NCBI GenBank assembly: GCA_049293335.1
Contig: JBATSO010000055.1
Span: forward strand, 1 to 47,514
Length of the DNA stretch: 47,514 nt
DNA from: JAGXIT01 sp049293335
GTDB lineage: Bacteria > Patescibacteriota > Saccharimonadia > Saccharimonadales > UBA4665
Direction of reading: 5' to 3'
Positions within the stretch are counted from its first letter, which is position 1. Every line of letters starts with the position of its first letter. The notes below the pieces were generated by a model. The model was not told the origin of the DNA. It saw only the letters and a list, made by a program, of their open reading frames with translations, and ran no database searches. Both the position numbers and the translations under genes were made by a program. This document shows, piece by piece, positions 36,416-46,800 of the stretch.

Positions 36416-37741
36416 ATGGTTGCAAAACAAAGTCAGCGATCTCTCGCAGTTATTGGTCTAGGCTACGTTGGCCTGCCGCTTGCCGTTCAGGCAGCGCAAA
36501 AAGGATATAGCGTTACGGGACTAGAAATTAGTCAGCCTCTTATAGAGCTCGTCAACGCCCGTACCTCACCTTACGCCAATGACCCCCGTTTTGAAAAAGC
36601 TCTTAAAAAAACATCTAAAAAATTTTTGGCCGCCACGTCTGACTTTAAGATACTAAAGCAGGTTTCAACCGTTGTTATTTGCGTGCCAACCCCAACCGAA
36701 CACAACATCCCCGACTTTAGTTTTGTAAAAAATGCCGCCAAACAAATTGCCGAACACCTTCAAAAAGGGCAGCTTGTTATACTTGAGAGTACGGTAAGCC
36801 CTGGGGTTACTCGCGACATTGTACTGCCGATTTTACAAAAGGCTTCTGGCATGGTTGTAGGCAAAGATTTTTACTTGGCCCATTGCCCCGAGCGCATTGA
36901 CCCAGGTAACGAAAAATATTTTGTAGGTAACTTAAACCGTGTAGTGGGTGGTATTACGCCAAAATGCACCGAAAAAGCGGCAGCGTTTTACAGTAGCATT
37001 ATAGACGCCAAGATTATACCACTCGGCTCAACCGAGGAAGCCGAGTTCGTAAAATCGTGGGAAAACACCCAACGCAACGTTATGATTGCCCTGGCCAACA
37101 GTGCGGCCATTATCTGCGACGGACTAGACATGGATATCGAGCGCGTGCTCGAAGGCTTACAGTCTAAAGTTGACCAATTTGGCCTTAAGCTGGCCCAGCC
37201 TGGTATTGGCCCAGGCGGCCACTGTATACCCGAGGATATCCACTACGTTATTAAACGGGCCCGTGCCAGCGGCATCGACACCCGCTTTTTAGATGATGCT
37301 GCCGAGCTAAACGACAAAATGCCGCAATACGCCGTGCATCGCCTAAGAACCATGGTGAGTAAAAACGGCGAAAAACTCAAAGACATGCGCGTAGCCCTGC
37401 TTGGGTTAACCTACAAGCCCGATATTAGCGACATACGCCGCTCGCCCGCTATCGAAACCGCTTATGTTCTCGAGCGCTACGCCGCCTCGGTTACTGCCTA
37501 TGACCCATATGTTTTACCTAAAAATTTTGCACATAACACGCACGTGTCTTCATCGCTTGCCAGCGCTCTCAAGGGTGCCGATGCAATATTTATTGCAACT
37601 GCACACAAACAGTTCCAGCAAGAATTAACGGTTAAGCTGCTTAAAAAACATCATATTCGCTACGTACTTGACGGCCGCAATATTCTCGACAAAGCCGCCC
37701 TAGAAAAAGCCGGAATCCACTACCGCGGCATCGGCCGATAG
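36416..37741 (+). CDS. nucleotide-sugar 6-dehydrogenase (UDP-sugar dehydrogenase family)
   Basis: A 441-residue NAD-dependent enzyme oxidising a UDP-sugar to the uronate, for surface polysaccharide. The N-terminal Rossmann motif is AVIGLGYVGLPLAVQAA, followed by CVPTP and ESTVSPGVTRDIVLP. FVKSWENTQRNVMIAL keeps the catalytic Lys and Asn, and PGGHCIPEDIHYV carries the catalytic Cys. GLTYKPDISDIRRSPA is the C-terminal domain. It resembles WecC/UDP-GlcNAc(ManNAc) dehydrogenases more than UDP-glucose dehydrogenase, but the substrate is not certain. SD GGAGG at 6 nt. Confidence 0.88.
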   Translation: MVAKQSQRSLAVIGLGYVGLPLAVQAAQKGYSVTGLEISQPLIELVNARTSPYANDPRFEKALKKTSKKFLAATSDFKILKQVSTVVICVPTPTEHNIPDFSFVKNAAKQIAEHLQKGQLVILESTVSPGVTRDIVLPILQKASGMVVGKDFYLAHCPERIDPGNEKYFVGNLNRVVGGITPKCTEKAAAFYSSIIDAKIIPLGSTEEAEFVKSWENTQRNVMIALANSAAIICDGLDMDIERVLEGLQSKVDQFGLKLAQPGIGPGGHCIPEDIHYVIKRARASGIDTRFLDDAAELNDKMPQYAVHRLRTMVSKNGEKLKDMRVALLGLTYKPDISDIRRSPAIETAYVLERYAASVTAYDPYVLPKNFAHNTHVSSSLASALKGADAIFIATAHKQFQQELTVKLLKKHHIRYVLDGRNILDKAALEKAGIHYRGIGR

Positions 37742-38081
37742 CCCCAGCAACCCCCAAATCCTAAACCCAGCCAAACACTCTAAACACCCACAGTCACCAA
37801 CCCGATCCCCTTAAGGCATGTAAATTTTTGACGCTATAGCGGAAATGATTTACATGTTTGTTGTTGATGTGTGGTTGCGCGTCGGGCGGGTGATGTAGAG
37901 TGCCTTCCTATGTTGTGGTTTCACTGCTACGCACAATTTATTTTCGAATTTCACATCGGCTGGCGGGCCAGCGCCCTCGCGTCAGATCAATTAAGAATGC
38001 CGTAATTTTATAGCGCTCCCACAAATGATATAAAGTTATAAGTGTTGAGGTCATTGCGATGTTCATGGATTGACCGTATAG
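37742..38081. other. intergenic region with a 9-bp inverted repeat
   Basis: No gene found in 340 bp. It contains CATGTAAAT/ATTTACATG (37817-37825 and 37848-37856) enclosing the palindrome CGCTATAGCG, possibly a weak terminator or operator, and a short CTGGCGGGCCAG hairpin near 37960. Confidence 0.4.
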
Positions 38082-38094
38082 ATGAATTTAAGTA

Positions 38095-38123
38095 TTGACT
38101 TAATTAAGCGTTCGGTTTATTAT
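38095..38123 (+). promoter_or_regulatory. promoter of the ArsR-family gene, TTGACT-17-TATTAT
   Basis: TTGACT (38095-38100), 17 bp, TATTAT (38118-38123). The ATG follows after exactly 6 nt, so the transcript would be leaderless. Confidence 0.65.
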
Positions 38124-38129
38124 GGCTGC

Positions 38130-38438
38130 ATGGACATATTTAATGTACTGGCCACCCCCATCCGCCGACAAATTGTTGAGTTGCTTGCCGAAGGCAATAA
38201 AGTTGCTGCTTCGGTGATTGCTGAAAACTTTAATGTTAGCCCTTCGGCTATTTCTCAGCACCTCAAAGTGCTGCTCGATGCGGACATATTGCAAATGCAC
38301 AAGGTTGCCCAACAACGACTGTACGAGCTCAATCCTCAGGCTTTAAAGGAGCTAGAGGAGTGGGTCGAACAAATGACGAAACCATTTGAAGTACTTGCTA
38401 GCCAGGTAACTGCTGAGCATGAGAAGAAGTTAACCTAA
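38130..38438 (+). CDS. ArsR-family winged-helix transcriptional regulator
   Basis: A 102-residue protein: MDIFNVLATPIRRQIVELLAEGNKVAASVIAENFNVSPSAISQHLKVLLDADILQ is a classic ArsR helix-turn-helix. No cysteine metal site is present, so the signal is not a thiol-bound metal at the usual position. SD AAAGGAG for the next gene follows its stop, so it probably forms an operon with the 449-aa gene. Confidence 0.85.
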   Translation: MDIFNVLATPIRRQIVELLAEGNKVAASVIAENFNVSPSAISQHLKVLLDADILQMHKVAQQRLYELNPQALKELEEWVEQMTKPFEVLASQVTAEHEKKLT

Positions 38439-38449
38439 AAGGAGACTAT

Positions 38450-39799
38450 ATGAAAATAAGCCTCATAGAACAGCGTGGGATTGTTCAAGCCGCCCCAGAA
38501 ACGCCGCCCGTACATTCACATAGTGCACCGTCCCAGTCAGAAAGAATCTTCGATATAAGTACCGACGCCATTCAAAGGCTCGGTCGAGCAGCCAACGACA
38601 CCTGCATCTTACCCTACCCTTACAGCACTGTGTTTTCTGGTATGCAAAAGATTCTACCCTACATGCCAGTCATAGAGACCCTGGCAACACAACCACCTAC
38701 TACCGAATCAATTACACCCCATGTCCAAGACATTAAGAAATTTGCCGCGCCGTTTGTGCCAGGCTTAAAGACGGCAGATACATTGACTCGCCACATTCCT
38801 CCGCTCAGGAGGCGACTCGATGAACGAGTGGTACGAACTGTGTTACAAAAACTACCAGAAGCACAAGCCCAAGCCCACGAAAAGTTAGCTTCCGTTCAAG
38901 ACGAAGTAGAGTTTTTAGCCACTTTCGAAAGCCCCCGCGAACAGTTTGTACAAGAGGTCAATACAGTTGCACGAAAAGTTGGGGCGGCAATCTTGCTTGC
39001 ACGAGATGAACGCGTTGAAACAGCTATGCCGCCAGCCCCACCACCGCCAAGAGGAATCTTGGGAATTGCTACGAAAGTAGTTCGAGGCGTTCAGAAATTC
39101 TTTAAAAAACTCTTCGGGTTCGGGCGCAAAAAGCCAGAAGTTACAGAGGTGAGCGCCTATGATGCAAGTAGGGGCATTGCCCAAGTTCTCGGCGACCTCA
39201 ACCAACCTTCACAAGTACAGCAACAAGAACTGCCTTTGTTGCAACGCTATATCGCACCCCAACTTTCCCGTTTGTCACATATGCCTACCCATACCCTTGC
39301 CCTTGCCGCGCCCGAACTGCTAAATTTTATATATTCTTTGTCGTCAGATGACGCAACCAATACTTTGATTCGCCGAGAGGTCTTAAAAAATCCTCACGAA
39401 CTACGATTCGTAACCAACTTTAAGCGAACGTTTGGGCGCTACAACCTCGACCGAATGCAACGCGCCAGCCAAACGCTCCTACCAGCAATACGAGATATAC
39501 TGCCGACAAACAGCACTCAGTTACGGGTCAGCTTTGAGCAACTACAGCGCCTGTTCGATACTGAATCTTCGCAGGCTACTGCCCTTTCAAATAAAACTCA
39601 CGAAGCAGTGGCCAATAAGCCGCCTCATCGACAGCCTCTGAAAGTCGCACTGAAACGGCTGTTCGGACCTGAGCCACGACCGGCTTCAGACACTCCTAAG
39701 AAGCCCTCCTTTTACCGAAAAACTCGGGAGGTGCTTAAAACAGGCGAGCTTCCCCGTCAGCCCTGGCGCGTGGTACGGCAGCGACTCTTTGGCAAATAA
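38450..39799 (+). CDS. unknown 449-aa protein
   Basis: Starts MKISLIEQRGIVQAAPETPP. Helical and basic, with a proline run (PPAPPPP) near residue 200, followed by amphipathic GILGIATKVVRGVQKFFKKLFGFGRKK. Related short motifs (KRLFGPEP, RQRLFGK) recur at the C-terminus. No signal peptide or membrane span. The co-transcribed ArsR gene may control it. No family recognised. Confidence 0.7.
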   Translation: MKISLIEQRGIVQAAPETPPVHSHSAPSQSERIFDISTDAIQRLGRAANDTCILPYPYSTVFSGMQKILPYMPVIETLATQPPTTESITPHVQDIKKFAAPFVPGLKTADTLTRHIPPLRRRLDERVVRTVLQKLPEAQAQAHEKLASVQDEVEFLATFESPREQFVQEVNTVARKVGAAILLARDERVETAMPPAPPPPRGILGIATKVVRGVQKFFKKLFGFGRKKPEVTEVSAYDASRGIAQVLGDLNQPSQVQQQELPLLQRYIAPQLSRLSHMPTHTLALAAPELLNFIYSLSSDDATNTLIRREVLKNPHELRFVTNFKRTFGRYNLDRMQRASQTLLPAIRDILPTNSTQLRVSFEQLQRLFDTESSQATALSNKTHEAVANKPPHRQPLKVALKRLFGPEPRPASDTPKKPSFYRKTREVLKTGELPRQPWRVVRQRLFGK

Positions 39800-39813
39800 T
39801 ATGCATTTCAACC

Positions 39814-39844
39814 AAAACACCCCGACCTAGCAGCGGGGTGTTTT
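39814..39844. terminator. bidirectional terminator between the plus-strand block and rpoC
   Basis: A perfect 11-bp stem AAAACACCCCG/CGGGGTGTTTT with a 9-nt loop, with T-runs on both strands, 15 bp after the 449-aa gene. Confidence 0.85.
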
Positions 39845-39933
39845 CATCTGGGATGGCGGTTTTCCAGATGTAGTTTCACTTCATTCGAGGAGCAAAGCAA
39901 ACCGAACGTGGTGAAGCTTTAAGGTAAGGGTGT

Positions 39934-39959
39934 GGCACTTCGGACTATTCCGAAGTGCC
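39934..39959 (-). terminator. hairpin downstream of rpoC
   Basis: A perfect 11-bp stem GGCACTTCGGA/TCCGAAGTGCC with a 4-nt loop, 29 bp after the rpoC stop. The T-tail is poor, so it may be an mRNA 3'-stabilising hairpin with the real terminator at 39814-39844. Confidence 0.55.
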
Positions 39960-39987
39960 GAGAGGCACAAGAGCCTTCCTTACTTTC

Positions 39988-42900
39988 CTACCCTTCGGCG
40001 CGAAAAATTTGGTCGTTGTGGTACTCCTGGGCAACGACTGGTTCGTCACCTTCGTCAAGCGCGTTACTCGCACCGTACCCTGTACCTACAGGAATTTTGC
40101 GGCCCAAGATAACGTTTTCTTTTAGACCGAAGAGCCTGTCGATGCGTCCGCTGGTTGCGGCGCCAATCAGTACACGCGTGGTGTCCTGGAAGCTGGCGGC
40201 GCTCAGGAAGCTATCGGTGCTCAAGCTTGCCTTGGTAATACCCAGTAGCAACTGGTTGACCTTCGCAGGTTGCTTACCTTCTGCGGTCAGGGCATCATTG
40301 GCCTCGACTACAGCGAGCTTGCTGACGACATCGCCTGTTACGAACTCGGTATCGCCAGCGTCTTCTACCTGAACGCGGCTAAACATTTGACGCACAATGA
40401 TTTCAAGGTGCTTATCGGAAATGTTTTGACCCTGCCCGGCAAAAATGCCGAGAATTTCGTTCATTATATAGCGCTGCGTAGCCTCTACACCCTGGAGCTG
40501 GACCAGGTCTTGTAGGTTGATTGAACCGTTGGTAAGGCGCTGACCAGCCACCACAACATCGCCGTCCTTGACCTGCAATTGCTTAAAGCCAGGAATTTCG
40601 TAGCGCATAACGCTCTTGGCGGTTGGTGTAATGATGACAGAAGTATTGGTAACCTCGGCCTTGCCTGCCATTGGCGTCACGAGGGGTTCTGCACCACCTT
40701 CTTCGCTGGCAACAACATCGCCAATTGCAACTTCAGTGCCGGTGGCAATTTTAGCCGTTCGGCTACCAAGCTGTAGTTCTACCTTTTCGTTTTCGGCAGC
40801 AGTCACTTGCACAATGTAGTGGTCGCCTTCTTCCCAGGCGTTGATGGTGCCCGCAATGTCTGACAGGTAGGCCTGACCCTTCGGTGAGCGAGCTTCGAAA
40901 AGTTCTTCAATACGACTCAAACCTTGGGCGGTGTCGTCGGCTACAGCCGCACCAGAACGGTGCTTACTGTCGAGCGACAACTGTGTGCCTGGCTCGCCAA
41001 TAGACTGTGCAGCAATCACACCAATTGGGTTATGGCTGGTTACCAGGTGGCCCGTTGCAGGGTCAAGACCATAGCTCTTTTGCGGCACGCCGTGAACCGA
41101 TGTGGCACTGAGGGCGCTGCGGATCTTGACACCGTCGAGCTTTTCGTCGGCATCGATAGCCTCGGCTGTTTCTTTCGAAAACAGTTCGCCGTCTTTAATG
41201 TAGCCCTTTACGTCTTCGGCAGCATAGCGGCCCTCGAGACGTGAGGCGTAGGTAACGCCAATTGCGGCAGCATCGGCACGGAGCAACTTAAAGCCTGGAT
41301 CGCTGGAGTCAACCTCGTCGTCAATGGTAAAGACGTCTTGAGAAACGTCTACCAAGCGGCGGGTTAGGTACCCAGCATCGGCCGTCTTAAGGGCAATGTC
41401 AATCACAGCCTTACGGGTACCACGAGTACCAGTAAAGTATTCAAGCGGGTTAAGACCTTGCATGTAACCAGACTTGACGGGTAGCTCAATAATGTTGCCC
41501 GTTGCGTCCTGGAACACGCCCAGCATACCAACAGACATTTTCATTTGGCTAATGTTACCGCGGGCACCAGAGGTAATGGCAATAGCCATGGAACCATCTT
41601 GGTCCTTCATTTGTTCAGACAGCATGTTTTGAACGCGCGTGTCGATCTTAGTCCAGTTTTCGACCGTCAAGCGGTGACGTTCGTCGTCGGTAATGAAGCC
41701 TTGATCGTACTGGTCGCTAATGCCTGCACTGCGGCCTTCACCTTCCTGAATAACCCCTTCGAGGCCTTCGATAGGTTCAAAGTCGCCCATGCCCATGCTT
41801 AGACCCGACATGGTGGCGTAGCGGAAGCCGAGGTCTTTTAGGTTGTCGGCAATTTCGGCAGTTTTTTCTTGTCCGTACTGTTTGTAGACAGCGGCCATAA
41901 CCTTTTGCAGGCGCTTTTTGGTCATTGCTTCGTCTTGGTACGCGAAGTCTTCGGGGAAGATTTCGTTAAAGTACACGCGGCCAAGGGTGGTTTCGCGTAC
42001 TTCACCGCGGAACGCTACCTTAATACGAGTTTGCAGTTTAATGACACCTGCGTCGAAAGCCATTGAGGCTTCGTTAAGACTAGAGTAGGCTCGAGCATCT
42101 GGGGCGACACCTGGACGTTCGTACGTTAGGTAGTAGCAACCGAGCACAATGTCTTGTTCAATGTGCAAAATTGGTGAACCATCGGCAGGCTTAAGCAAGT
42201 TGCGGTTGGCAGACATAATGTCGCGGGCTTCGGCCTGAGCGGCGTCGCTTAGCGGCAAGTGCACGGCCATTTGGTCACCATCGAAGTCGGCGTTAAAACC
42301 CTTACATACCAGTGGGTGCAACTGAATAGCACGACCCTCGATAAGGGTTGGCTGGAAGGCCTGAATACTCAAACGGTGGAGTGATGGCGCACGGTTCAAA
42401 AGAACGTATTTGCCCTTAATTACTTCATCAAGCGCATCCCACACCTCGGTTTCGCCTGTTTCAATCATGCGAGTGGCGCTACGAATGTTGTGGGCTTGTT
42501 CGCGGAAAATGAGTTCGCCAATTACAAATGGCTTAAACAGTTCAAGTGCCATCATTTTTGGCAGACCACACTGGTTGATCTTAAGTTCTGGACCAGCCAC
42601 AATGACCGAACGACCAGAGTAGTCAACACGCTTACCGAGCAAGTTCTGTCGGAAACGACCCTGCTTGCCCTTCAGCATGTCGCTGAGGCTCTTTAGGCGG
42701 CGGCGTTGGCCAGTTGCGGCCACAGCACGGCCACTGCGAGCGTTGTTGTTGTCGATCAAAGCATCGACTGCTTCTTGCAACATGCGCTGCTCATTGCGCC
42801 GAATGACCTCTGGAGCATTTAGTTCCATTAGTTTTTTCAAACGGTTATTGCGGTTAATGACGCGGCGGTAGAGGTCGTTCAAGTCGCTGGTGGCAAAACG

Positions 42901-43842
42901 GCCACCCGTGAGCTGCACCATAGGACGTAGGTCTGGTGGAATCACCGGCAAAACGCTGAGACACATGCTTTCTGGCTTAATGCCCGCCCGCTCCATGCTT
43001 TCCAGCAGGCGCAGTCGCTTCATAAGCTTCTTCTTGCGCTGACCCTTGGCTTCTTCGGCTTCTTGAGTGAGGTCGGCAATCAACTGACCAAGATCAATTT
43101 CTTGCAGTAGGTCGCGCAGTGCAGCACCGCCCATGCCAACCGTAATCATGCTGCGCAGTTCGCTTGGCAGGTTGCGGTAGTCGGTTTCGTTCATGAGGCT
43201 CAGTTTGACTAAGCTATCAAGCTGGGTCTTTAGCAGTTCCCAGTCTTTGTCGAGTGCTTCGAGTTCTTTGGTTTGAGCTTCGGCCAGAGCTTTCACATTG
43301 GCGCCTTCGGCTTCAGCTTCTTTTTCGTAGCGGAGCTTAATGGCCTGCTGTGCAGCTTGCCATTCGGCTTCTTTATCGGCACGGTATTGGTCGCGCAGTG
43401 CGGTGTTGGCACTCTTCACAATGTAGCTTGCAAAGTAAGCCACGCGCTCGAGGCTCTTGACTGTCATGCCAAGTAGCAAGCCAACGGCACTTGGCGTGCC
43501 GCGCAGGAACCAAATGTGCGCAACTGGTACGGCCAGCGTAATGTGGCCCATGCGTTCGCGGCGCACTATGCTGCGAGTCACCAGCTCGCCGTTTTTATCA
43601 ACGGCAGCTTCGCGGCTACGAACGCCCTTGTATTTGGCATCGTGCGGGTTAATGTCTTTAACGGGGCCAAAAATTCGTTCGCAGAACAAGCCGTCGCGTT
43701 CTGGCTTTTGGGTTCGGTAGTTAATGGTTTCTGGCTTTAAGACTTCGCCGTTGCTCCAGTCTTCAATGTCTTTGGCGCTGGCTACTGCGAGGCGCACTGC
43801 GTCAAAATCGGCAATATTTGTTCCGTATGAATAGCGTCGCAT
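39988..43842 (-). CDS. rpoC: RNA polymerase beta' subunit lacking zinc ligands
   Basis: A 1284-residue protein. The active-site NADFDGDQMAVHLPLS motif, RVDYSGRSVIVAGPEL and the NRAPSLHRLSIQAF block are intact. The N-terminal zinc domain (residues about 62-91, VKDINPHDAKYKGVRS...) has lost all four cysteines. The second zinc site, normally L-T-C...GVCAKC, reads SALSATSVHGVPQKSYG, also without Cys. In the trigger-loop region GEPGTQLSLDSKH the catalytic His is kept, but Met-Arg is Leu-Asp. Follows rpoB by three bases. Confidence 0.97.
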   Translation of the reverse strand: MRRYSYGTNIADFDAVRLAVASAKDIEDWSNGEVLKPETINYRTQKPERDGLFCERIFGPVKDINPHDAKYKGVRSREAAVDKNGELVTRSIVRRERMGHITLAVPVAHIWFLRGTPSAVGLLLGMTVKSLERVAYFASYIVKSANTALRDQYRADKEAEWQAAQQAIKLRYEKEAEAEGANVKALAEAQTKELEALDKDWELLKTQLDSLVKLSLMNETDYRNLPSELRSMITVGMGGAALRDLLQEIDLGQLIADLTQEAEEAKGQRKKKLMKRLRLLESMERAGIKPESMCLSVLPVIPPDLRPMVQLTGGRFATSDLNDLYRRVINRNNRLKKLMELNAPEVIRRNEQRMLQEAVDALIDNNNARSGRAVAATGQRRRLKSLSDMLKGKQGRFRQNLLGKRVDYSGRSVIVAGPELKINQCGLPKMMALELFKPFVIGELIFREQAHNIRSATRMIETGETEVWDALDEVIKGKYVLLNRAPSLHRLSIQAFQPTLIEGRAIQLHPLVCKGFNADFDGDQMAVHLPLSDAAQAEARDIMSANRNLLKPADGSPILHIEQDIVLGCYYLTYERPGVAPDARAYSSLNEASMAFDAGVIKLQTRIKVAFRGEVRETTLGRVYFNEIFPEDFAYQDEAMTKKRLQKVMAAVYKQYGQEKTAEIADNLKDLGFRYATMSGLSMGMGDFEPIEGLEGVIQEGEGRSAGISDQYDQGFITDDERHRLTVENWTKIDTRVQNMLSEQMKDQDGSMAIAITSGARGNISQMKMSVGMLGVFQDATGNIIELPVKSGYMQGLNPLEYFTGTRGTRKAVIDIALKTADAGYLTRRLVDVSQDVFTIDDEVDSSDPGFKLLRADAAAIGVTYASRLEGRYAAEDVKGYIKDGELFSKETAEAIDADEKLDGVKIRSALSATSVHGVPQKSYGLDPATGHLVTSHNPIGVIAAQSIGEPGTQLSLDSKHRSGAAVADDTAQGLSRIEELFEARSPKGQAYLSDIAGTINAWEEGDHYIVQVTAAENEKVELQLGSRTAKIATGTEVAIGDVVASEEGGAEPLVTPMAGKAEVTNTSVIITPTAKSVMRYEIPGFKQLQVKDGDVVVAGQRLTNGSINLQDLVQLQGVEATQRYIMNEILGIFAGQGQNISDKHLEIIVRQMFSRVQVEDAGDTEFVTGDVVSKLAVVEANDALTAEGKQPAKVNQLLLGITKASLSTDSFLSAASFQDTTRVLIGAATSGRIDRLFGLKENVILGRKIPVGTGYGASNALDEGDEPVVAQEYHNDQIFRAEG

Positions 43843-43845
43843 GGG

Positions 43846-46800
43846 TTAAGCCTCCTTCCCTTCTTCGGTGTCTGTTATGCCAGTGTCTCCCTCTGTATCG
43901 TCTGCAATGGCAAAGACAGCGTCTTCCTCTTCAAAATCACTACTGAGCGGCATGCCCTCGCTGTCTTGTAGTTCAAAACCTTCGCTGGCAGCCTCTTCGT
44001 CGGTAACATCGACATCAGAAATAGCCGAGGTTGGGGCTTCAATAACAGATGGGTGGGTGGCTTCTTCGTGTATGTTGGTAGCTAGCACTGCTTCGGCGTC
44101 AATTATGTGGTCTGAAGCAACCAGGTCGACTTTGAGGCCGAGACCTTGCAGCTCCTTCACGAGCACGTTGAAGCTTTCTGGTACCTTTGGCCCCACAATT
44201 TCGGTCTTTTTAATGATGCTTTCGTAGGCCTTGGAACGTCCGTAGACGTCGTCGGACTTGATGGTCAGCATTTCTTGCAGGGTGTTAGCGGCGCCGTAAG
44301 CTTCGAGCGCCCAGACTTCCATTTCCCCAAAGCGCTGACCACCATTTTGGGCTTTACCACCCAGTGGCTGTTGGGTAACCATGGTGTACGGTCCCGTTGA
44401 GCGGGCGTGGATTTTATCGGCTACCATGTGGTTGAGCTTAATCATGTACATGCTACCGACGGTGGTGCGTTCTTTGAACGAGCCACCGGTACGGCCATCG
44501 TACAGTTGTTGCTTGCCGTCTTCAGGGAAGCCAGCTTCTTTTAGGAGTTCCTGGATCTTCGCCATTGGGACGCCGTTAAAGCTTGGGCTAGCGACCTTCA
44601 TGCCGAGGGCACGAGCAGCCATACCAAGGTGCGTTTCAAATAGCTGACCAATGTTCATACGACTTGGCACGCCGAGTGGGTTTAACACGATGTCAACAGG
44701 TGTACCATCTTCCATAAATGGCATGTCTTCAATAGGTAGTATGCGGGCAATCACGCCCTTGTTGCCGTGGCGACCACCGAGTTTGTCGCCGACGCTAATC
44801 TTGCGCATTTGGGCAACAAACACCTGAATTTGCATGAGCACACCAGCTTTCAGCTCATGGCCTGTTTCGCGGCTAAAGATTTTAACACCCACCACTTTGC
44901 CGTGTTTGCCGTTACTCATGCGCTGTGAGGTGTCACGAACTTCTTTGGCTTTTTCACCGAAGATTGCGCGCAGCAGGCGCTCTTCGCTGCTTAGTTCTTG
45001 TTCGCCCTTTGGCGTGATTTTTCCAACGAGGATATCGCCAGGATGAACCTCGGCACCAATGCGCACAATACCGTCATCGTCAAGGTGACGCAACGCGTCT
45101 TCTGACACGTTTGGAATGTCTCGGGTGACAATTTCTGGACCCAGCTTGGTTTCGCGAACTTCAATCATGTAGTCCACGATGTGAATGCTCGTTAGCGTGT
45201 CGTCTTCGACGAGTTTGCGGCTGATGATGATAGCGTCTTCAAAGTTGTAACCTGCCCATGGCATAAAAGCGACCATCAGGTCTTTACCGAGGGCAATTTC
45301 GCCGCCCTGGACGCTCATGCCTTCAATAATTGGGTCGCCAGCTTTTACCTTGTCGCCCGTGTTTACCACAACGAGCTGGTTAATGCTGGTACCTTCGTTA
45401 CTACGTACAAAGTGTTGTGGTTCGTAGGTTACGTTGCCATCTTTGTACTTCACAACCACTTGCTCGGCATTGGCTTTCAAGACTTCACCGTCGGCTTCGG
45501 CCACAATCAACTGGCCAGTGTTCTGTGCGGCCGCACTTTCTACGCCCGTACCCACAATTGGGCTTTCGGGCTTAATAAGTGGTACGGCCTGACGCTGCTG
45601 GTTACTACCCATAAGCGCGCGGTACACATAGTTTTTCTCGATGAACGGAATCAAGCCAGCGCTAGAGCCAATAATCTGGTTCTGGGCGGCGTCAACATGA
45701 GTGATGTCTTCGCGGTCCACAGTAGCAGATTTTAGACCGTCACGCGCACTGACATGTTCTTGCACAAAACGACCGTTTTTGTCGGTTGGCACACCTGCGC
45801 CGGCAATCACAGCATGCTCTTCGTCGGCAGCGTCTAGGTAGACAATTTCGTCGGTCACTTTGCCGTCAACCACCTTGCGGTAAGGGGTTTCGATAAAACC
45901 GTAATCGTTAATATGCGCAAAGTTAGCCAGGTTCAAAACAAGGCCCACGTTGGCGCCTTCAGGCGTTTCGACCGCACAAATACGGCCGTAGTGGGTCGCA
46001 TGAGCGTCGCGCACTTCAAAACCAGCACGTTCGCGGCTAAGTCCGCCAGGGCCCATTGAACTCAAGCGTCGTTTGTGAGCGAGTTCACTGAGCGGGTTAA
46101 TTTGGTCCATGAACTGGCTCAACTGTGAACTGGCAAAAAACTCGCGCACAGCAGCAACCACTGGTCGGGCGTTAATAAGCTGCCCAGGTTGCACTGTTTC
46201 GATTTCGCTCATGCTCATGCGGTCTTGAGTGTTTCGAACCATGCGCAGCAAACCAATACGGAACTGACGCTGTACCAGCTCGCCAACCATCTTAATACGG
46301 CGGTTGCTCAGTGAGTCGATATCATCACCAGGCTCTTGGGTAACATTCATGCGAATCAGCTCTGCAATAATAGCCACAAGGTCTTCCAGACGCATAATGC
46401 GGTTTTCGGCCGTGTTTGGCACATCAAGATTCAAGCGCTTGTTGATTTTATAGCGGCCAACGCGGCTAAAATCGAAGCGTTTAAAGTTGTAGAACATGTT
46501 TTCGAGCAAGCTGCGGGCGTTGTCGACCGTAGCGAGATCGCCAGGTCGCAGGCGGCGGTAGACTTCGATCAAAGCTTCGGCATGACCCTTGCTTGGGTCT
46601 TTGTCGAGCGTGGCTTCTAGGAAGCTATTCTTCGCTTGGTCGACGTGCTTAAAAGCTTCTTTCATGCTGGCTTCGGTCATACCGAGTGCGCGCAGTAGTG
46701 TAGTAATAGGGATTTTTCGCTTGCGGTCAATCTTAACATGCAGGGCGCCGTTGGCTGCTGTCTCGAACTCTAGCCATGCACCACGGCCAGGAATGACCTT

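Noticed and set aside
36214..36510. 98-aa plus-strand frame before the nucleotide-sugar dehydrogenase
   Set aside because: It overlaps the repeat copies and the true gene start in another frame; composition is not protein-like.
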